Positions 1-9,396 of a stretch of 64,000 bases of DNA are shown piece after piece. The first letter of the stretch is position 1. Each line of letters opens with the position of its first letter. The position numbers were made by a program, and so were the translations under genes. This DNA comes from Psychrosphaera sp. F3M07. GTDB taxonomy: Bacteria; Pseudomonadota; Gammaproteobacteria; Enterobacterales; Alteromonadaceae. Under the pieces are notes generated by a model. That model ran no database searches, was not told where the DNA came from, and saw only the letters and a program-made list of their open reading frames with translations. The stretch covers positions 62,001 to 126,000 of the forward strand of contig NZ_JAHKPJ010000025.1 in NCBI RefSeq assembly GCF_018860345.1. The letters run 5' to 3'.

Positions 1-286
1 GCGCAGCTTGAGTTTCTTGTGTTACTGCAGTTTCAGCCGGAGCTGCTCCTGCAGCTTCAACTTTAATTAATAAACCGCCTTCAGACACTTTGTCACCAAC
101 AGATATTGAAATCTCTTTTACAACACCTGAAAATGGTGCTGGGATATCCATCGATGCTTTATCACTTTCTACCGTGATAATTGAATCTTCTTCCGCGATT
201 GTGTCGCCAACGGCAACACAAACTTCAATTACTTCTACTTCGTCGCCACCAACGTCTGGGACTAGGATGTCTTTTAATTCAGCCAT
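1..286 (-). CDS. aceF: Pyruvate dehydrogenase E2 (dihydrolipoyl acetyltransferase), N-terminal part
   Basis: Only the first 95 codons are inside the window; the gene runs off its left edge. The product starts MAELKDILVPDVGG and has the lipoyl-domain signature with the lipoylated lysine in ESDKASM, followed by an Ala/Pro-rich linker. E2 carries the acetyl group on its swinging lipoyl arm to CoA in the cytoplasmic pyruvate dehydrogenase complex. The ATG follows a clear AGGAGAA ribosome site. It lies 24 bases after aceE, so the two are surely co-transcribed from the pdhR side. Identification is firm; the number of lipoyl domains cannot be seen. Confidence 0.93.
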   Translation of the reverse strand, partial: MAELKDILVPDVGGDEVEVIEVCVAVGDTIAEEDSIITVESDKASMDIPAPFSGVVKEISISVGDKVSEGGLLIKVEAAGAAPAETAVTQETQAA

Positions 287-310
287 CTTGTTATTCTCCT
301 AAACCGCTGA

Positions 311-2989
311 TTATGCGTAAAGTGGGTTAATTTTATCAGCATCGATACCTAAGTCAGCAATGGCTTTAGTTACCACTGATGCTTTAATATCGCCACTACG
401 AGCTAGTTCACTAAGTGCGCCTAATACTACGTAATTATGGTCAACTTCAAAGTGACGACGTAAGTTAGGACGACTATCTGAACGACCAAATCCGTCAGTA
501 CCTAACACTTTATAAGATGCTGGAACGTATGCTCTGATTTGATCTGTATAAGATTTAATGTAGTCAGTCGCTGCGATAACCGGACCAGTTCCATCTTCTA
601 ATACTTTAGTTACGTGTGCTTTTTGCACTGGCGCTTCAGGGTTCAACATGTTGAAACGGTCACAGTCTTGACCTTCACGAGCCAATTCATTAAATGATGT
701 CACACTGTATACGTCTGAACTAATACCAAATTGCTCAGCTAAAATTTCAGCCGCTTTACGAACCTGCAATAAAATAGTTCCTGAACCTAATAAACGTACA
801 TTAGCTTTCGCTTTACCTTTTGGCGTAACGGTATCTAATTTGTAAATACCTTTAATGATGCCTTCTTCAACGCCCTCTGGCATTGCAGGTTGCACGTAGT
901 TTTCGTTCATTACAGTTAAGTAATAGAAAACGTTTTCTTGTTCACCATACATACGACGCATGCCGTCTTGTACGATAACAGCAAGCTCATAACCATAGGT
1001 TGGATCATAAGTAATACAATTAGGAACTGTACCAAAATGAGAATGTGTATGACCATCTTGGTGTTGTAGACCTTCACCGTTAAGCGTTGTACGACCGGCA
1101 GTACCACCAACTAAGAAACCTCGAGCTTGTGAATCACCAGCAGCCCACACCATGTCACCTACGCGTTGGAAACCAAACATAGAGTAATAGATGTAGAAAG
1201 GTATCATCGGCTCATTATTATTTGAGTAGGATGTTGCTGCGGCTAACCAATCAGACATAGCGCCTAATTCGTTAATTCCTTCTTGTAACACTTGGCCTTT
1301 TTTATCTTCACGATAATAAGCAACTTGGTCAGCATCTTGAGGCGTATATTTTTGGCCTTCGTGGGCATAAATACCAACTTGACGGAATAAACCTTCAAGA
1401 CCAAAGGTACGTGCTTCATCAGGAATGATCGGAACAACGCGTTTACCAATTTGTTTGTCTTTAATAACAACCGATAAAATACGACCAAATGCCATAGTGG
1501 TTGAAATCTCACGACCATTTGAACCTTTAGTGATAGCTTCAAACGCTTTCAGATCAGGTGTATCAACTTCTACATCTGAATTACGACGACGTGCAGGTAA
1601 GTAACCACCTAACGCTTCACGGCGGCCGTGTAAGTATTTATATTCTTCGCTGCCTTCAGGGAAAGTAACATAAGGTACGCTTGGTAAATCTTCATCAGAT
1701 ATTTGTAAATGATGACGATCGCGGTATGCTTTTAATGCATCCAAGTCCATCTTTTTAACACCGTGAGCGATGTTTTTGCCTTCACCCGCGTCACCCATAC
1801 CATAACCTTTAACGGTTTTAGCTAAGATAACTTGTGGACGACCTTTAGTATTTACTGCTCTATCATAAGCGGCATAAACTTTAACTGGATCATGACCACC
1901 ACGGTTTAAACGCCAGATATCGGCGTCAGACATATTGGCAACCATAGCGGCTGTTTCAGGTGTTTTACCAAAGAAGTTATCACGAGTGAACTTGCCACCT
2001 TTTGCTTTGTAATTTTGGTATTCACCATCTACAGAGCTTTCCATGATCTCTAATAACTTACCGTCTTTATCGCGAGAAAGTAGTGGATCCCAATAAGAAC
2101 CCCAAATAACTTTAATTACTTCCCAGCCCGCGCCACGGAAAGTCCCTTCTAATTCTTGAATGATTTTGCCATTACCACGAACCGGACCATCTAAGCGTTG
2201 TAAGTTACAGTTGATGATAAAGGTTAAATTATCTAACCCTTCACGACTTGCTAAACCAATGGCACCCAATGCTTCTGGTTCATCACACTCACCGTCACCT
2301 AAGAAACAATATACACGCTGAGCTGAACAATCTTTAATGCCACGGTCAGTTAAGTACTTTAAGAAACGTGCTTGATAGATTGCAGCAATTGGTCCCAAGC
2401 CCATTGAAACAGTAGGGAACTGCCAAAAGTCAGGCATTAACTTTGGATGTGGGTAAGAAGAAAGACCTTCTCCATCCACTTCTTGTCTAAAGTTATCTAA
2501 CTGGTCTTCCGTTAAACGACCTTCAACAAATGCACGAGAATAAATACCCGGAGAAACGTGACCTTGAATATACAAGAAGTCGCCGCCTTTGTTGTCTTTG
2601 TCTGCTTTAAAGAAGTGGTTAAAACCAACATCGTATAACATAGCTGATGAAGCGAACGATGAAATGTGTCCACCAAGTTCTAAATCTTTTTTAGAGCCAC
2701 GTACAACCATTGCCAATGCATTCCAGCGAATTGCTGAACGTATTTTAGCTTCCATTGTACGGTCGCCCGGCATTTGTGGCTCTTGGCCTGCAGGGATAGT
2801 GTTTAAGTATGCCGTGGTTGCGGAATACGGTAAGTGCGCACCATTACGGCGAGCCTTATCAATAAGTGCTTCTAGAATACTATGAGCACGCTCAACACCA
2901 TCTGTTTCAAGTACAGCTTCCAAGGACTCAAGCCATTCTTGAGTTTCTTGTGGATCGATGTCCTGATTTAGATTTAGGTTCTCTGACAT
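311..2989 (-). CDS. aceE: Pyruvate dehydrogenase E1 component, homodimeric type
   Basis: This 892-residue protein has the usual length of the proteobacterial homodimeric E1 (about 887 in E. coli). It decarboxylates pyruvate using thiamine diphosphate and acetylates the lipoyl group of E2. The ThDP-Mg motif is visible as GDG at residues 231-233, ending in NCNLQ around 260-264, and the start resembles E. coli AceE. The ATG at 2989 is preceded by TAGGAACC. It sits between pdhR and aceF in the classical pdhR-aceEF order, so repression by PdhR is expected. No disruptions are seen. Confidence 0.97.
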   Translation of the reverse strand: MSENLNLNQDIDPQETQEWLESLEAVLETDGVERAHSILEALIDKARRNGAHLPYSATTAYLNTIPAGQEPQMPGDRTMEAKIRSAIRWNALAMVVRGSKKDLELGGHISSFASSAMLYDVGFNHFFKADKDNKGGDFLYIQGHVSPGIYSRAFVEGRLTEDQLDNFRQEVDGEGLSSYPHPKLMPDFWQFPTVSMGLGPIAAIYQARFLKYLTDRGIKDCSAQRVYCFLGDGECDEPEALGAIGLASREGLDNLTFIINCNLQRLDGPVRGNGKIIQELEGTFRGAGWEVIKVIWGSYWDPLLSRDKDGKLLEIMESSVDGEYQNYKAKGGKFTRDNFFGKTPETAAMVANMSDADIWRLNRGGHDPVKVYAAYDRAVNTKGRPQVILAKTVKGYGMGDAGEGKNIAHGVKKMDLDALKAYRDRHHLQISDEDLPSVPYVTFPEGSEEYKYLHGRREALGGYLPARRRNSDVEVDTPDLKAFEAITKGSNGREISTTMAFGRILSVVIKDKQIGKRVVPIIPDEARTFGLEGLFRQVGIYAHEGQKYTPQDADQVAYYREDKKGQVLQEGINELGAMSDWLAAATSYSNNNEPMIPFYIYYSMFGFQRVGDMVWAAGDSQARGFLVGGTAGRTTLNGEGLQHQDGHTHSHFGTVPNCITYDPTYGYELAVIVQDGMRRMYGEQENVFYYLTVMNENYVQPAMPEGVEEGIIKGIYKLDTVTPKGKAKANVRLLGSGTILLQVRKAAEILAEQFGISSDVYSVTSFNELAREGQDCDRFNMLNPEAPVQKAHVTKVLEDGTGPVIAATDYIKSYTDQIRAYVPASYKVLGTDGFGRSDSRPNLRRHFEVDHNYVVLGALSELARSGDIKASVVTKAIADLGIDADKINPLYA

Positions 2990-3078
2990 GTTTCAGGTTC
3001 CTACAGTTTGTTATTAAAAGAGTGTATGTTCGACTGAAACCATTTCAGCGAACATCATTATAGTCAGTAATTAAAAAG

Positions 3079-3837
3079 CTAGCCTTTACCGCCACTTAAT
3101 AAACGTCTTACTGACCCTTGTAATTTATTATTGCCTTCATCTAAGGCCAATAACGATTTTTCAATATAAGCTAAATGTCTTCTATTAGCCTGTCTCGCTT
3201 GTTCTGGTTCACCATTTACAATGGCTTCCATCAATTCCGTTCTGTGCACTTTTAATTGTGCTCTAATCTCACTATGACTTTGGAAAACCACTAAGTTTTC
3301 TTTTACATTATGTATTAGTAAGTCTTTTAAACCTCTTAATAAATGTAACAACATGACATTGTGAGACGCATCGGCTACTGCTAAATAAAACTTAACCACA
3401 GCCTCTGCTACTCGATCTAAGTCATCTGAGTCTGATAACTGTTCTATGGCATAAAATGCGTGCCGAATATCATCAAGTTCAGACGACGTTCCTCTTAATG
3501 CTGCGTAGTAAGACGTTACGCCTTCCAATGCAAACCTAAACTCCAGTAAGTCATAATGAGAATCTGGACTTTTTGCTAATAATTCAAATAATGGTTCAGC
3601 AAAAGGGTCATTTAAGTTTTTAGTGACAAATGTGCCATCACCTTGTTTACGTGTTACCAATCCTTGCGCTTCTAACTTTTTAATTGCGTCACGCACTGAT
3701 GGACGAGAAACCCCATAATCTGATGCTAAATCACGCTCAGAGGCCAACTTAGCCCCTGCGGGTAAAGTGCCATCTAAGATCAACTTTTCAAGTCTTTCTG
3801 CAACTTGATCGGATACTTTTTGAGTTGTGACTTTCAC
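3079..3837 (-). CDS. pdhR: Pyruvate dehydrogenase complex repressor, GntR/FadR family
   Basis: The 252-residue product has a GntR winged-helix domain near the N-terminus (LASERDLASDYGVSRPSVRDA, about residues 30-50) and an FCD ligand domain after it. In characterized relatives it represses aceEF and its own gene until pyruvate binds. The frame is open for another 45 codons upstream, but that stretch does not resemble PdhR and holds a PdhR-type operator, so I place the start at the GTG at 3837, just before KVTTQKVSDQ. An AAGGAA lies 13 bases upstream, slightly far. aceE starts 89 bases downstream. Confidence 0.92.
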   Translation of the reverse strand: MKVTTQKVSDQVAERLEKLILDGTLPAGAKLASERDLASDYGVSRPSVRDAIKKLEAQGLVTRKQGDGTFVTKNLNDPFAEPLFELLAKSPDSHYDLLEFRFALEGVTSYYAALRGTSSELDDIRHAFYAIEQLSDSDDLDRVAEAVVKFYLAVADASHNVMLLHLLRGLKDLLIHNVKENLVVFQSHSEIRAQLKVHRTELMEAIVNGEPEQARQANRRHLAYIEKSLLALDEGNNKLQGSVRRLLSGGKG

Positions 3838-3867
3838 GGTAAATTTACAGTTCCTTGCACAATGGTA

Positions 3868-3884
3868 AATTGGTCTTACCATTA
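3868..3884. promoter_or_regulatory. Putative PdhR operator
   Basis: AATTGGTCTTACCATTA lies 31 bases upstream of the pdhR GTG. The known PdhR site is AATTGGTnnnACCAATT; the left half and the ACCA of the right half match. Its place directly in front of pdhR fits autoregulation of the pdhR-aceE-aceF operon and argues against the longer upstream reading frame being translated. Confidence 0.7.
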
Positions 3885-4025
3885 ACGATAGGCGAGAATA
3901 ACAATTGGAAAGTGATTTGTAAATATTAAGCCAACTGGCTAGACCACTACAAAGAGTGGTCGCCTGTGACATATATCATTAACACTATTTTATTTACTGA
4001 ACAGCAATTTGAATAAAATTTGTGT

Positions 4026-4940
4026 TTAAATTATTTGACCATATAAGGTTAATAACGCAACCACTACAATAAACAGACCCATGTTTCTTTTGGTTAACTT
4101 CACCATATGCTCTGCATTATTGTCATTGGCAAATGCAGTGTACTTTTCAGATTCTAACGCAACCTGACATAACATTTCTTTAGAAGACTTAGAGAAATTA
4201 ACGGCGTATTTTAACCAAGTCTCAAGACCGTTGGTAAAGTTCCCAACCACCATGAAACCTAAGCTCACGAGTCTTGACGGTAACCAATATGACCACTCCA
4301 ACCATAACCTCAATTCTTTTTCATTATGAGCTTCGCAGTTTTCCAGCTCTTCGCTTTGTTTAATCCCCTTAAACTCAACGAGATACAGCAATGTTGAGTA
4401 CAATACCACTCCAGGAGTACCTAATAATACAAAGTAAAAGATAGGCACTGCATAATATCTAAAGTTAATCCAAATTAAGGTTTCCCCCAACGTTTCTTGT
4501 ACTGCTGAAGAATCTTCATTATCTGAAGTGGTCTTTTCTTCGATGTCATCAATTTCGGCATCAACCGCATCATCAGTTAAAGGCGTTTGTGCTAGTTTAC
4601 TGTGTAAGATAACTTGCGCTTCTTTGTCGTCACGACTAACTGCATTTAAGTATTGGCGGTATAACGCTCTCGATTCTGGATTACCGATACAAATTGCTAA
4701 GATAAACAAACTAACAACAAAACTAATCAAACCATTGTTTAACAAATGTAATACTAAATACAATACAACCGCAGGGGCTGAGATAAATAATAACAATGAA
4801 ATCTTACTGGCCTTGACCTGTGAGAATTTAGGTAAAGCGATGGAGATATAATAATTTAGATACGTTTGCACTTGCCAATGAGACGCTTGCAAACCAACAC
4901 GTTCAGTAATTAGAACTAACAACAAAACAATTAATGTCAT
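4026..4940 (-). CDS. ampE: AmpE-like inner-membrane protein
   Basis: This 304-residue polytopic membrane protein starts MTLIVLLLVLITERVGL and has several hydrophobic segments: the first 20 residues, about 45-85, about 155-185 and the C-terminus. An acidic cytoplasmic stretch lies in the middle. It lies 58 bases downstream of ampD, the standard ampD-ampE pair linked to muropeptide recycling and beta-lactamase induction. The biochemical activity of AmpE is not well established, so the name rests on family resemblance and position. Confidence 0.88.
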   Translation of the reverse strand: MTLIVLLLVLITERVGLQASHWQVQTYLNYYISIALPKFSQVKASKISLLLFISAPAVVLYLVLHLLNNGLISFVVSLFILAICIGNPESRALYRQYLNAVSRDDKEAQVILHSKLAQTPLTDDAVDAEIDDIEEKTTSDNEDSSAVQETLGETLIWINFRYYAVPIFYFVLLGTPGVVLYSTLLYLVEFKGIKQSEELENCEAHNEKELRLWLEWSYWLPSRLVSLGFMVVGNFTNGLETWLKYAVNFSKSSKEMLCQVALESEKYTAFANDNNAEHMVKLTKRNMGLFIVVVALLTLYGQII

Positions 4941-4998
4941 AATATTTCCAAAAAAGTTAACTCTTTAAAACGGTTTATATTTATACAGCTGGTATTTA

Positions 4999-5586
4999 TT
5001 AGAGCTGATTTTTATACCGTTGCCAATCAAAACTAACACCTGGATCGGTTTTTCGACCCGGAGCAATATCACAATGCCCAACAATATTAGCTAAAGTAAT
5101 CTCAGGATATACAGTTTGAATCTGTTTTGATACTCGGCGTAATGCTTCATATTGATGATCAGTATAAGGCAATTCATCGGTTCCTTGTAATTCAATGCCT
5201 ATTGAAAAATCATTGCAACGATTTCGTCCATTAAATTCACTGACTCCTGCATGCCAAGCTCGTTTATTCAAAGGGACAAATTGCACCACCTGCCCGGTTC
5301 TTTTTATATAGAGGTGCGCCGATACTCTTAATTCCGCGATGGATAAAAAATACGGATGCTGATCAGCCTCTAACTTACCGGTAAAAAATTTCTCCACATT
5401 GTCATTATCAAAATCGGTTTCTGATGTAGCTGGCGGCAAACTGATATTATGGATCACCAATAAGTCCACAGTATGACTGTTTGGCCCTTCGCGATCATCG
5501 AAATGGCTGCTTTCACATATATCCACATCTTCTAGCCAAATGGGGTTTTCAGTTTCTTGTCTAGAACAATTATTTTGATTCGGCAT
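4999..5586 (-). CDS. ampD: 1,6-anhydro-N-acetylmuramyl-L-alanine amidase
   Basis: This is a cytoplasmic zinc amidase of the amidase_2 family, 195 residues long (E. coli 183). It removes the stem peptide from anhydro-muropeptides during wall recycling. The zinc ligands expected from Citrobacter AmpD are present as H46 (VIHNIS), H171 (GHCDIAPGRKTDPG) and D181, with K179 between the last two. Its start overlaps the end of the upstream sensor-kinase gene by 17 bases, so the two are translationally linked; ampE follows. Identification is firm. Confidence 0.95.
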   Translation of the reverse strand: MPNQNNCSRQETENPIWLEDVDICESSHFDDREGPNSHTVDLLVIHNISLPPATSETDFDNDNVEKFFTGKLEADQHPYFLSIAELRVSAHLYIKRTGQVVQFVPLNKRAWHAGVSEFNGRNRCNDFSIGIELQGTDELPYTDHQYEALRRVSKQIQTVYPEITLANIVGHCDIAPGRKTDPGVSFDWQRYKNQL

Positions 5587-8266
5587 GGATTAAATTTCTT
5601 ATTGTTTGCAATAGTGTGTGAACATGATTTTTCAGTTCAGGCCAAAACGAATCTGCATCTTTATTTTCTACGCAAAAATGTTCAATTTGCCCCGCTAGAC
5701 TACTAAGCACAACTAAGTCATAACTGCCTGCGCTTCCTTTGATTTTGTGGAATTCACTCATCAAACCAAGTAAATCCATATTGGTCAAATACCTCGATAT
5801 TAGTGTGCTTTGTTCTGTTAATTGTAATAAGTAATCACGTTTCAGTTCGTATAGTTTTTCTTTTGGCAGAGCTGGATAATCGACTTCTTCTATATTATTT
5901 AAAACCGAACGAACCAATATAATAAATGCATCTCTGTCTATTGGTTTTGCAATTGTACCGTTGCAGCCTGCAGCTAAATGGCGCTGTAGATCTTCTTTCA
6001 TCACATTTGCTGTTAATGCATATATAGGCGTATCAATACCCGCTTGTCGTAACAAACTCGTGGCTTCTAATCCGCCCATTACTGGCATTTGCATATCCAT
6101 TAAAATTAAATCAAATTCGTCGGTTAACGCCTTCTCAATGGCTTGTTCGCCGTTACTAACTATCTCGTAAGTCAAAGATAATGAATCTAATAACAACTTA
6201 AATAAATATTGATTATCAACGACATCTTCTGCTACTAAAACTTTACCATTTGTCTCAGGTGGTATTTGGCTTTCAACGTCAGTTTCAACCACATCTTGAT
6301 TTTTTTGTGCGTCTATAAAACCAAATACTTGTCCCTGCTCTTTGGCCAAATCTAATAACGAATTTATTTGGATAATGTTAAGTTCACCATTATCCGCATT
6401 GATTTTGAAGTCAAAAATAAACTGACTGCCTTTCCCTATTTCACTCGTGACACTTATATCTCCACCTAATAAATGGGCTAAATTTTTAGAGATCACTAGG
6501 CCTAAGCCTGTGCCGCCAAATCGCCGAGAAATACTGACATCGGCTTGCATGAAAGGCTGAAATAACGATTGGGCCACGTCTTCACTCATACCAATTCCGG
6601 TATCAGCAACGACCACCTCAATACTTGAATTGGCTGCTAAATACTTAACATCTATTTGAACAGAACCTGATTCGGTAAATTTGATCGCATTACTCGCCAA
6701 GTTCAGCAAGACTTGTTTTAATCGAGTGCTGTCGGTTCTAACATATTGTGGAATGGGATAAATATAATTAAAAACCAGTTCTAAATTTTTATCTGCGGCT
6801 TGGGTCGACAACAAACTAACCACATCGTTAAACAACTCAAAAATATTAAACTCAGTTACTTCAATATCCAGTTTATCCGCTTCTATCTTTGATACATCTA
6901 ATACGTTATTGATAAGAGATAATAAATGTCGGCCGCTTATTAATACACGTCCAAGTAAATCTAATTGATGTCGATCATTAGGAGAATCTGCAATAATTTG
7001 TTCGGTAAAGCCCATGATACCGGTTAATGGGGTTCTAATTTCATGGCTTATATTAGCAACAAAAGCACTCTTGAGTTCACTTGCCTGTTCAGATTCTTGT
7101 TTTGCTTTTTCTAGCGCAATATTAGAACTTTCCAATGCAACATTAGTGGCGACTAGTTCTTCTGTTCTTTCTTTAACTTTATACTCCAAGCGTAAACGCC
7201 CATCTCGCTCTTTTTCCCGGTAAACAATTAGTTGTTTAACCATGATGTTAAACGCAGAAAACAACTCACCAAACTCATCTTTATTTTCTGTACTTAGTTT
7301 AATATCGAACTTACCTTGAGCAACTTTCTGCTTCGCTTGTGCCAATTGTTTAATCGGGGTAATGACCAATTTTTGAATATTGTGATAAACCAACAGCCCG
7401 GCGACCAGCATGGTCAACAATACGATTATTAATGCAATCCAAGTAAGCTCATTGTTGATTTCACCAACAAAACTTTTATCTTGTCCGTATAAAAATAAAT
7501 ATTGGCCAGATATTAATTGGCCAGAAAAAAATACATGGTTTGAACCAAGTTTAAAGGTAGAAGATTGATCGTGTTGTGTGGCGTCATACAGTTTTCTAAA
7601 TGCATTTCTTGGAATGGTTGTTCCCATTTCACCTTCTGGGAAACTAAACAATAAATTGCCAGTCAGATCACTGATCATAAATTTATCACCACGACTTTTT
7701 TTTAGTTTTAATTTCGCTTCCCAGTCTGGCGCTAAAATAATATTTATATAGCCGAGTATTGTTTTTTTGTTATTCAGCGAGTCGATAAAGATTGGGTGCT
7801 GCATCCCAATCAAAGGAGCACTTACACTATTAGGTGTAATCAATTGCCATTCAATATGTGGAGTAAGTGGTAACTTATTCATCAAATTACGATTAGTTTC
7901 ACTGGATTGATAAGTTGTTAAAATGCGGCCATCTGGTGCAGTTAAAGATAATTGTTGGGTATCGGTATAAATTTGAGCAAATTTATCAAGTTCAACCTCT
8001 ACGTCCTGGGCAAAACTTCCTGATTTACCTTTTAACAAAGCATCTAAAAATTGTTTATTGGTAGCCAGGTAAGTAACAGCAGAAGTTATATGATTGGTAT
8101 ATAAGTTAACTTGGTTAACTCGATATTTAATATCTGCTTTTAATTTTACCTCTTCTAATGTGCTTTGCGCGTTAAGCGAATATCGATATGCAAAAATTCC
8201 CAAAACCGCGATGGGTATCAAGATAAGTGGCAGAATTATAGAAAGTATTTTTTGTTTTAAGCGCAT
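5570..8266 (-). CDS. Hybrid sensor histidine kinase with receiver and Hpt domains
   Basis: An inner-membrane multistep phosphorelay kinase of 898 residues. Order: N-terminal membrane helix (about 5-28), a periplasmic sensor domain of about 245 residues, a second helix (about 275-297), HAMP, a coiled coil, HisKA with the phospho-accepting His in NISHEIRTP (about H408), HATPase with DTGIGM and GGTGLGL, a receiver with the phospho-Asp in LILMDMQMP (about D724), and Hpt with the His in FHKIKGSAG (about H840). The frame is open 14 codons further, but ATG 8266 preceded by AAGGAA and a normal membrane-anchor start is preferred. It overlaps ampD by 17 bases. The ligand is unknown, and no DNA-binding response regulator lies nearby. 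Confidence 0.93.
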   Translation of the reverse strand: MRLKQKILSIILPLILIPIAVLGIFAYRYSLNAQSTLEEVKLKADIKYRVNQVNLYTNHITSAVTYLATNKQFLDALLKGKSGSFAQDVEVELDKFAQIYTDTQQLSLTAPDGRILTTYQSSETNRNLMNKLPLTPHIEWQLITPNSVSAPLIGMQHPIFIDSLNNKKTILGYINIILAPDWEAKLKLKKSRGDKFMISDLTGNLLFSFPEGEMGTTIPRNAFRKLYDATQHDQSSTFKLGSNHVFFSGQLISGQYLFLYGQDKSFVGEINNELTWIALIIVLLTMLVAGLLVYHNIQKLVITPIKQLAQAKQKVAQGKFDIKLSTENKDEFGELFSAFNIMVKQLIVYREKERDGRLRLEYKVKERTEELVATNVALESSNIALEKAKQESEQASELKSAFVANISHEIRTPLTGIMGFTEQIIADSPNDRHQLDLLGRVLISGRHLLSLINNVLDVSKIEADKLDIEVTEFNIFELFNDVVSLLSTQAADKNLELVFNYIYPIPQYVRTDSTRLKQVLLNLASNAIKFTESGSVQIDVKYLAANSSIEVVVADTGIGMSEDVAQSLFQPFMQADVSISRRFGGTGLGLVISKNLAHLLGGDISVTSEIGKGSQFIFDFKINADNGELNIIQINSLLDLAKEQGQVFGFIDAQKNQDVVETDVESQIPPETNGKVLVAEDVVDNQYLFKLLLDSLSLTYEIVSNGEQAIEKALTDEFDLILMDMQMPVMGGLEATSLLRQAGIDTPIYALTANVMKEDLQRHLAAGCNGTIAKPIDRDAFIILVRSVLNNIEEVDYPALPKEKLYELKRDYLLQLTEQSTLISRYLTNMDLLGLMSEFHKIKGSAGSYDLVVLSSLAGQIEHFCVENKDADSFWPELKNHVHTLLQTIRNLIHAESK

Positions 8267-8287
8267 TGTTAAATGCAATTTCCTTAT

Positions 8288-8324
8288 TATCCACCAATAA
8301 ACAAACATTGTTTATTGGTGGATA
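8288..8324. promoter_or_regulatory. Perfect 17-bp inverted repeat upstream of the hybrid kinase
   Basis: Arms of 17 bases (TATCCACCAATAAACAA and its exact complement) are separated by only three bases. The repeat lies 21 bases before the kinase start codon and just before its AAGGAA ribosome site, in the 103-base gap after the metallo-hydrolase gene. It has no following U-tract on either strand, so it does not look like a standard terminator. It could be an operator or a leader hairpin controlling kinase and ampD expression. Confidence 0.75.
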
Positions 8325-8369
8325 TGTTGAATGTCAGGCGTTATATCGGCCGTTATCTTTGATCACCCA

Positions 8370-9221
8370 CTAAATATTATCATATAGGGTTTCTATCCAA
8401 CGTTGTTCCGTAATAAAACTCCAATCCCAAACCTTCCATTGTTCGCCTAAGCCAGATTCAATAACTTGCTGCTTCGACATACCCGAACGTTTTTTCTCAA
8501 CAATGATATTTTTAGTTGATTTTATCATTTCAATAAAACGTTTAAATCCATTTTTATCGGTTAATTTACCATGACCTGGGATGATTTTCGCATCGTCATT
8601 AACTTTCTCTAATAACGCATCTAAGTTTGTTATATAACCTTCGATGCTACCGCCACTTTTAACGTCTATGTAAGGAAAACGAGACTCAAAAAACAAATCA
8701 CCAAAATGCCACACATTGGCTTTCTCAAAGTAAACAACTGAATCACCATCAGTATGACCTGCCGCCAAATGTTTCACATGGATTCGTTCTTGGTTTAAAT
8801 GCAGTTTAATACCGTCTTCGTAAGTAATAACAGGAAGCCCACTATCTTTACTCTTTACTGACATGCGTTTTCTGACATTTTCATGTGCCAAAATGCTTGC
8901 TGACTTTGCAAAATAATTATTAGAGCCAGTATGATCTCCGTGATAGTGAGTGTTCACAACATACTTTATTTTCTGTTTTTGTTTAGTCACATTTATTAAT
9001 GCTTTTTCTATTTTAGGCGCTAATGGCTCAAACTGATCATCGATTAATAACGTACCTTCTGTACCAACTAATACCCCGATATTTCCCCCAGCACCATATA
9101 ACACATAAACATTTTCGTTAATGTGTTGCACTTTAATTTGCACATCTTTAAATCGGTCATCGGCAAGGGTTTGTACGCTAAAAAGTGAAATTATTAAAAA
9201 AAGTAAAGAAGAGGGTTTCAT
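8370..9221 (-). CDS. Periplasmic metallo-beta-lactamase-fold hydrolase
   Basis: The 283-residue product starts MKPSSLLFLIISLFSVQTLADD, a typical Sec signal peptide. The zinc motif THYHGDH is at about residues 91-97, followed by GHTDGDS, a GD ligand (FGDLFFE) and PGHG, the set expected for the MBL fold. The substrate cannot be deduced: the fold includes true beta-lactamases, but here the pattern resembles the broad 'MBL fold metallo-hydrolase' group. A TTG eight codons upstream is possible but would spoil the signal peptide. It lies upstream of the sensor kinase on the same strand. Confidence 0.85.
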   Translation of the reverse strand: MKPSSLLFLIISLFSVQTLADDRFKDVQIKVQHINENVYVLYGAGGNIGVLVGTEGTLLIDDQFEPLAPKIEKALINVTKQKQKIKYVVNTHYHGDHTGSNNYFAKSASILAHENVRKRMSVKSKDSGLPVITYEDGIKLHLNQERIHVKHLAAGHTDGDSVVYFEKANVWHFGDLFFESRFPYIDVKSGGSIEGYITNLDALLEKVNDDAKIIPGHGKLTDKNGFKRFIEMIKSTKNIIVEKKRSGMSKQQVIESGLGEQWKVWDWSFITEQRWIETLYDNI

Positions 9222-9339
9222 AGCTGGCAGCTTCAAATTAATCAAATAGTTTTAATACTATAGATGTTTTATAACTAACTACCAATCATTAATAAAAATA
9301 ATGACTTAAGTAAATATTTGGATTTTTCATCCTCAAACA

Positions 9340-9374
9340 GCATAAACAAAAAAACCACCTAAATTCAGGTGGTT
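9340..9374 (-). terminator. Intrinsic terminator after the M17 aminopeptidase gene
   Basis: AACCACCT and AGGTGGTT form an 8-bp stem with a 6-base loop. On the minus strand it is followed by a T-rich run (TTTTTTTGTTT). It lies 23 bases beyond the stop codon of the aminopeptidase gene. The plus strand also has T-richness, so it may act both ways. Confidence 0.85.
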
Positions 9375-9396
9375 TTGTTTTAATTAAGGCGTTTAT

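Noticed and set aside
3838-3972. N-terminal extension of PdhR by 45 codons
   Set aside because: Unlike the family and overlaps the operator; treated as untranslated.
8370-9221. Calling the MBL-fold gene a resistance beta-lactamase
   Set aside because: The fold covers many hydrolases and no class-specific features beyond the zinc motif could be verified by eye.
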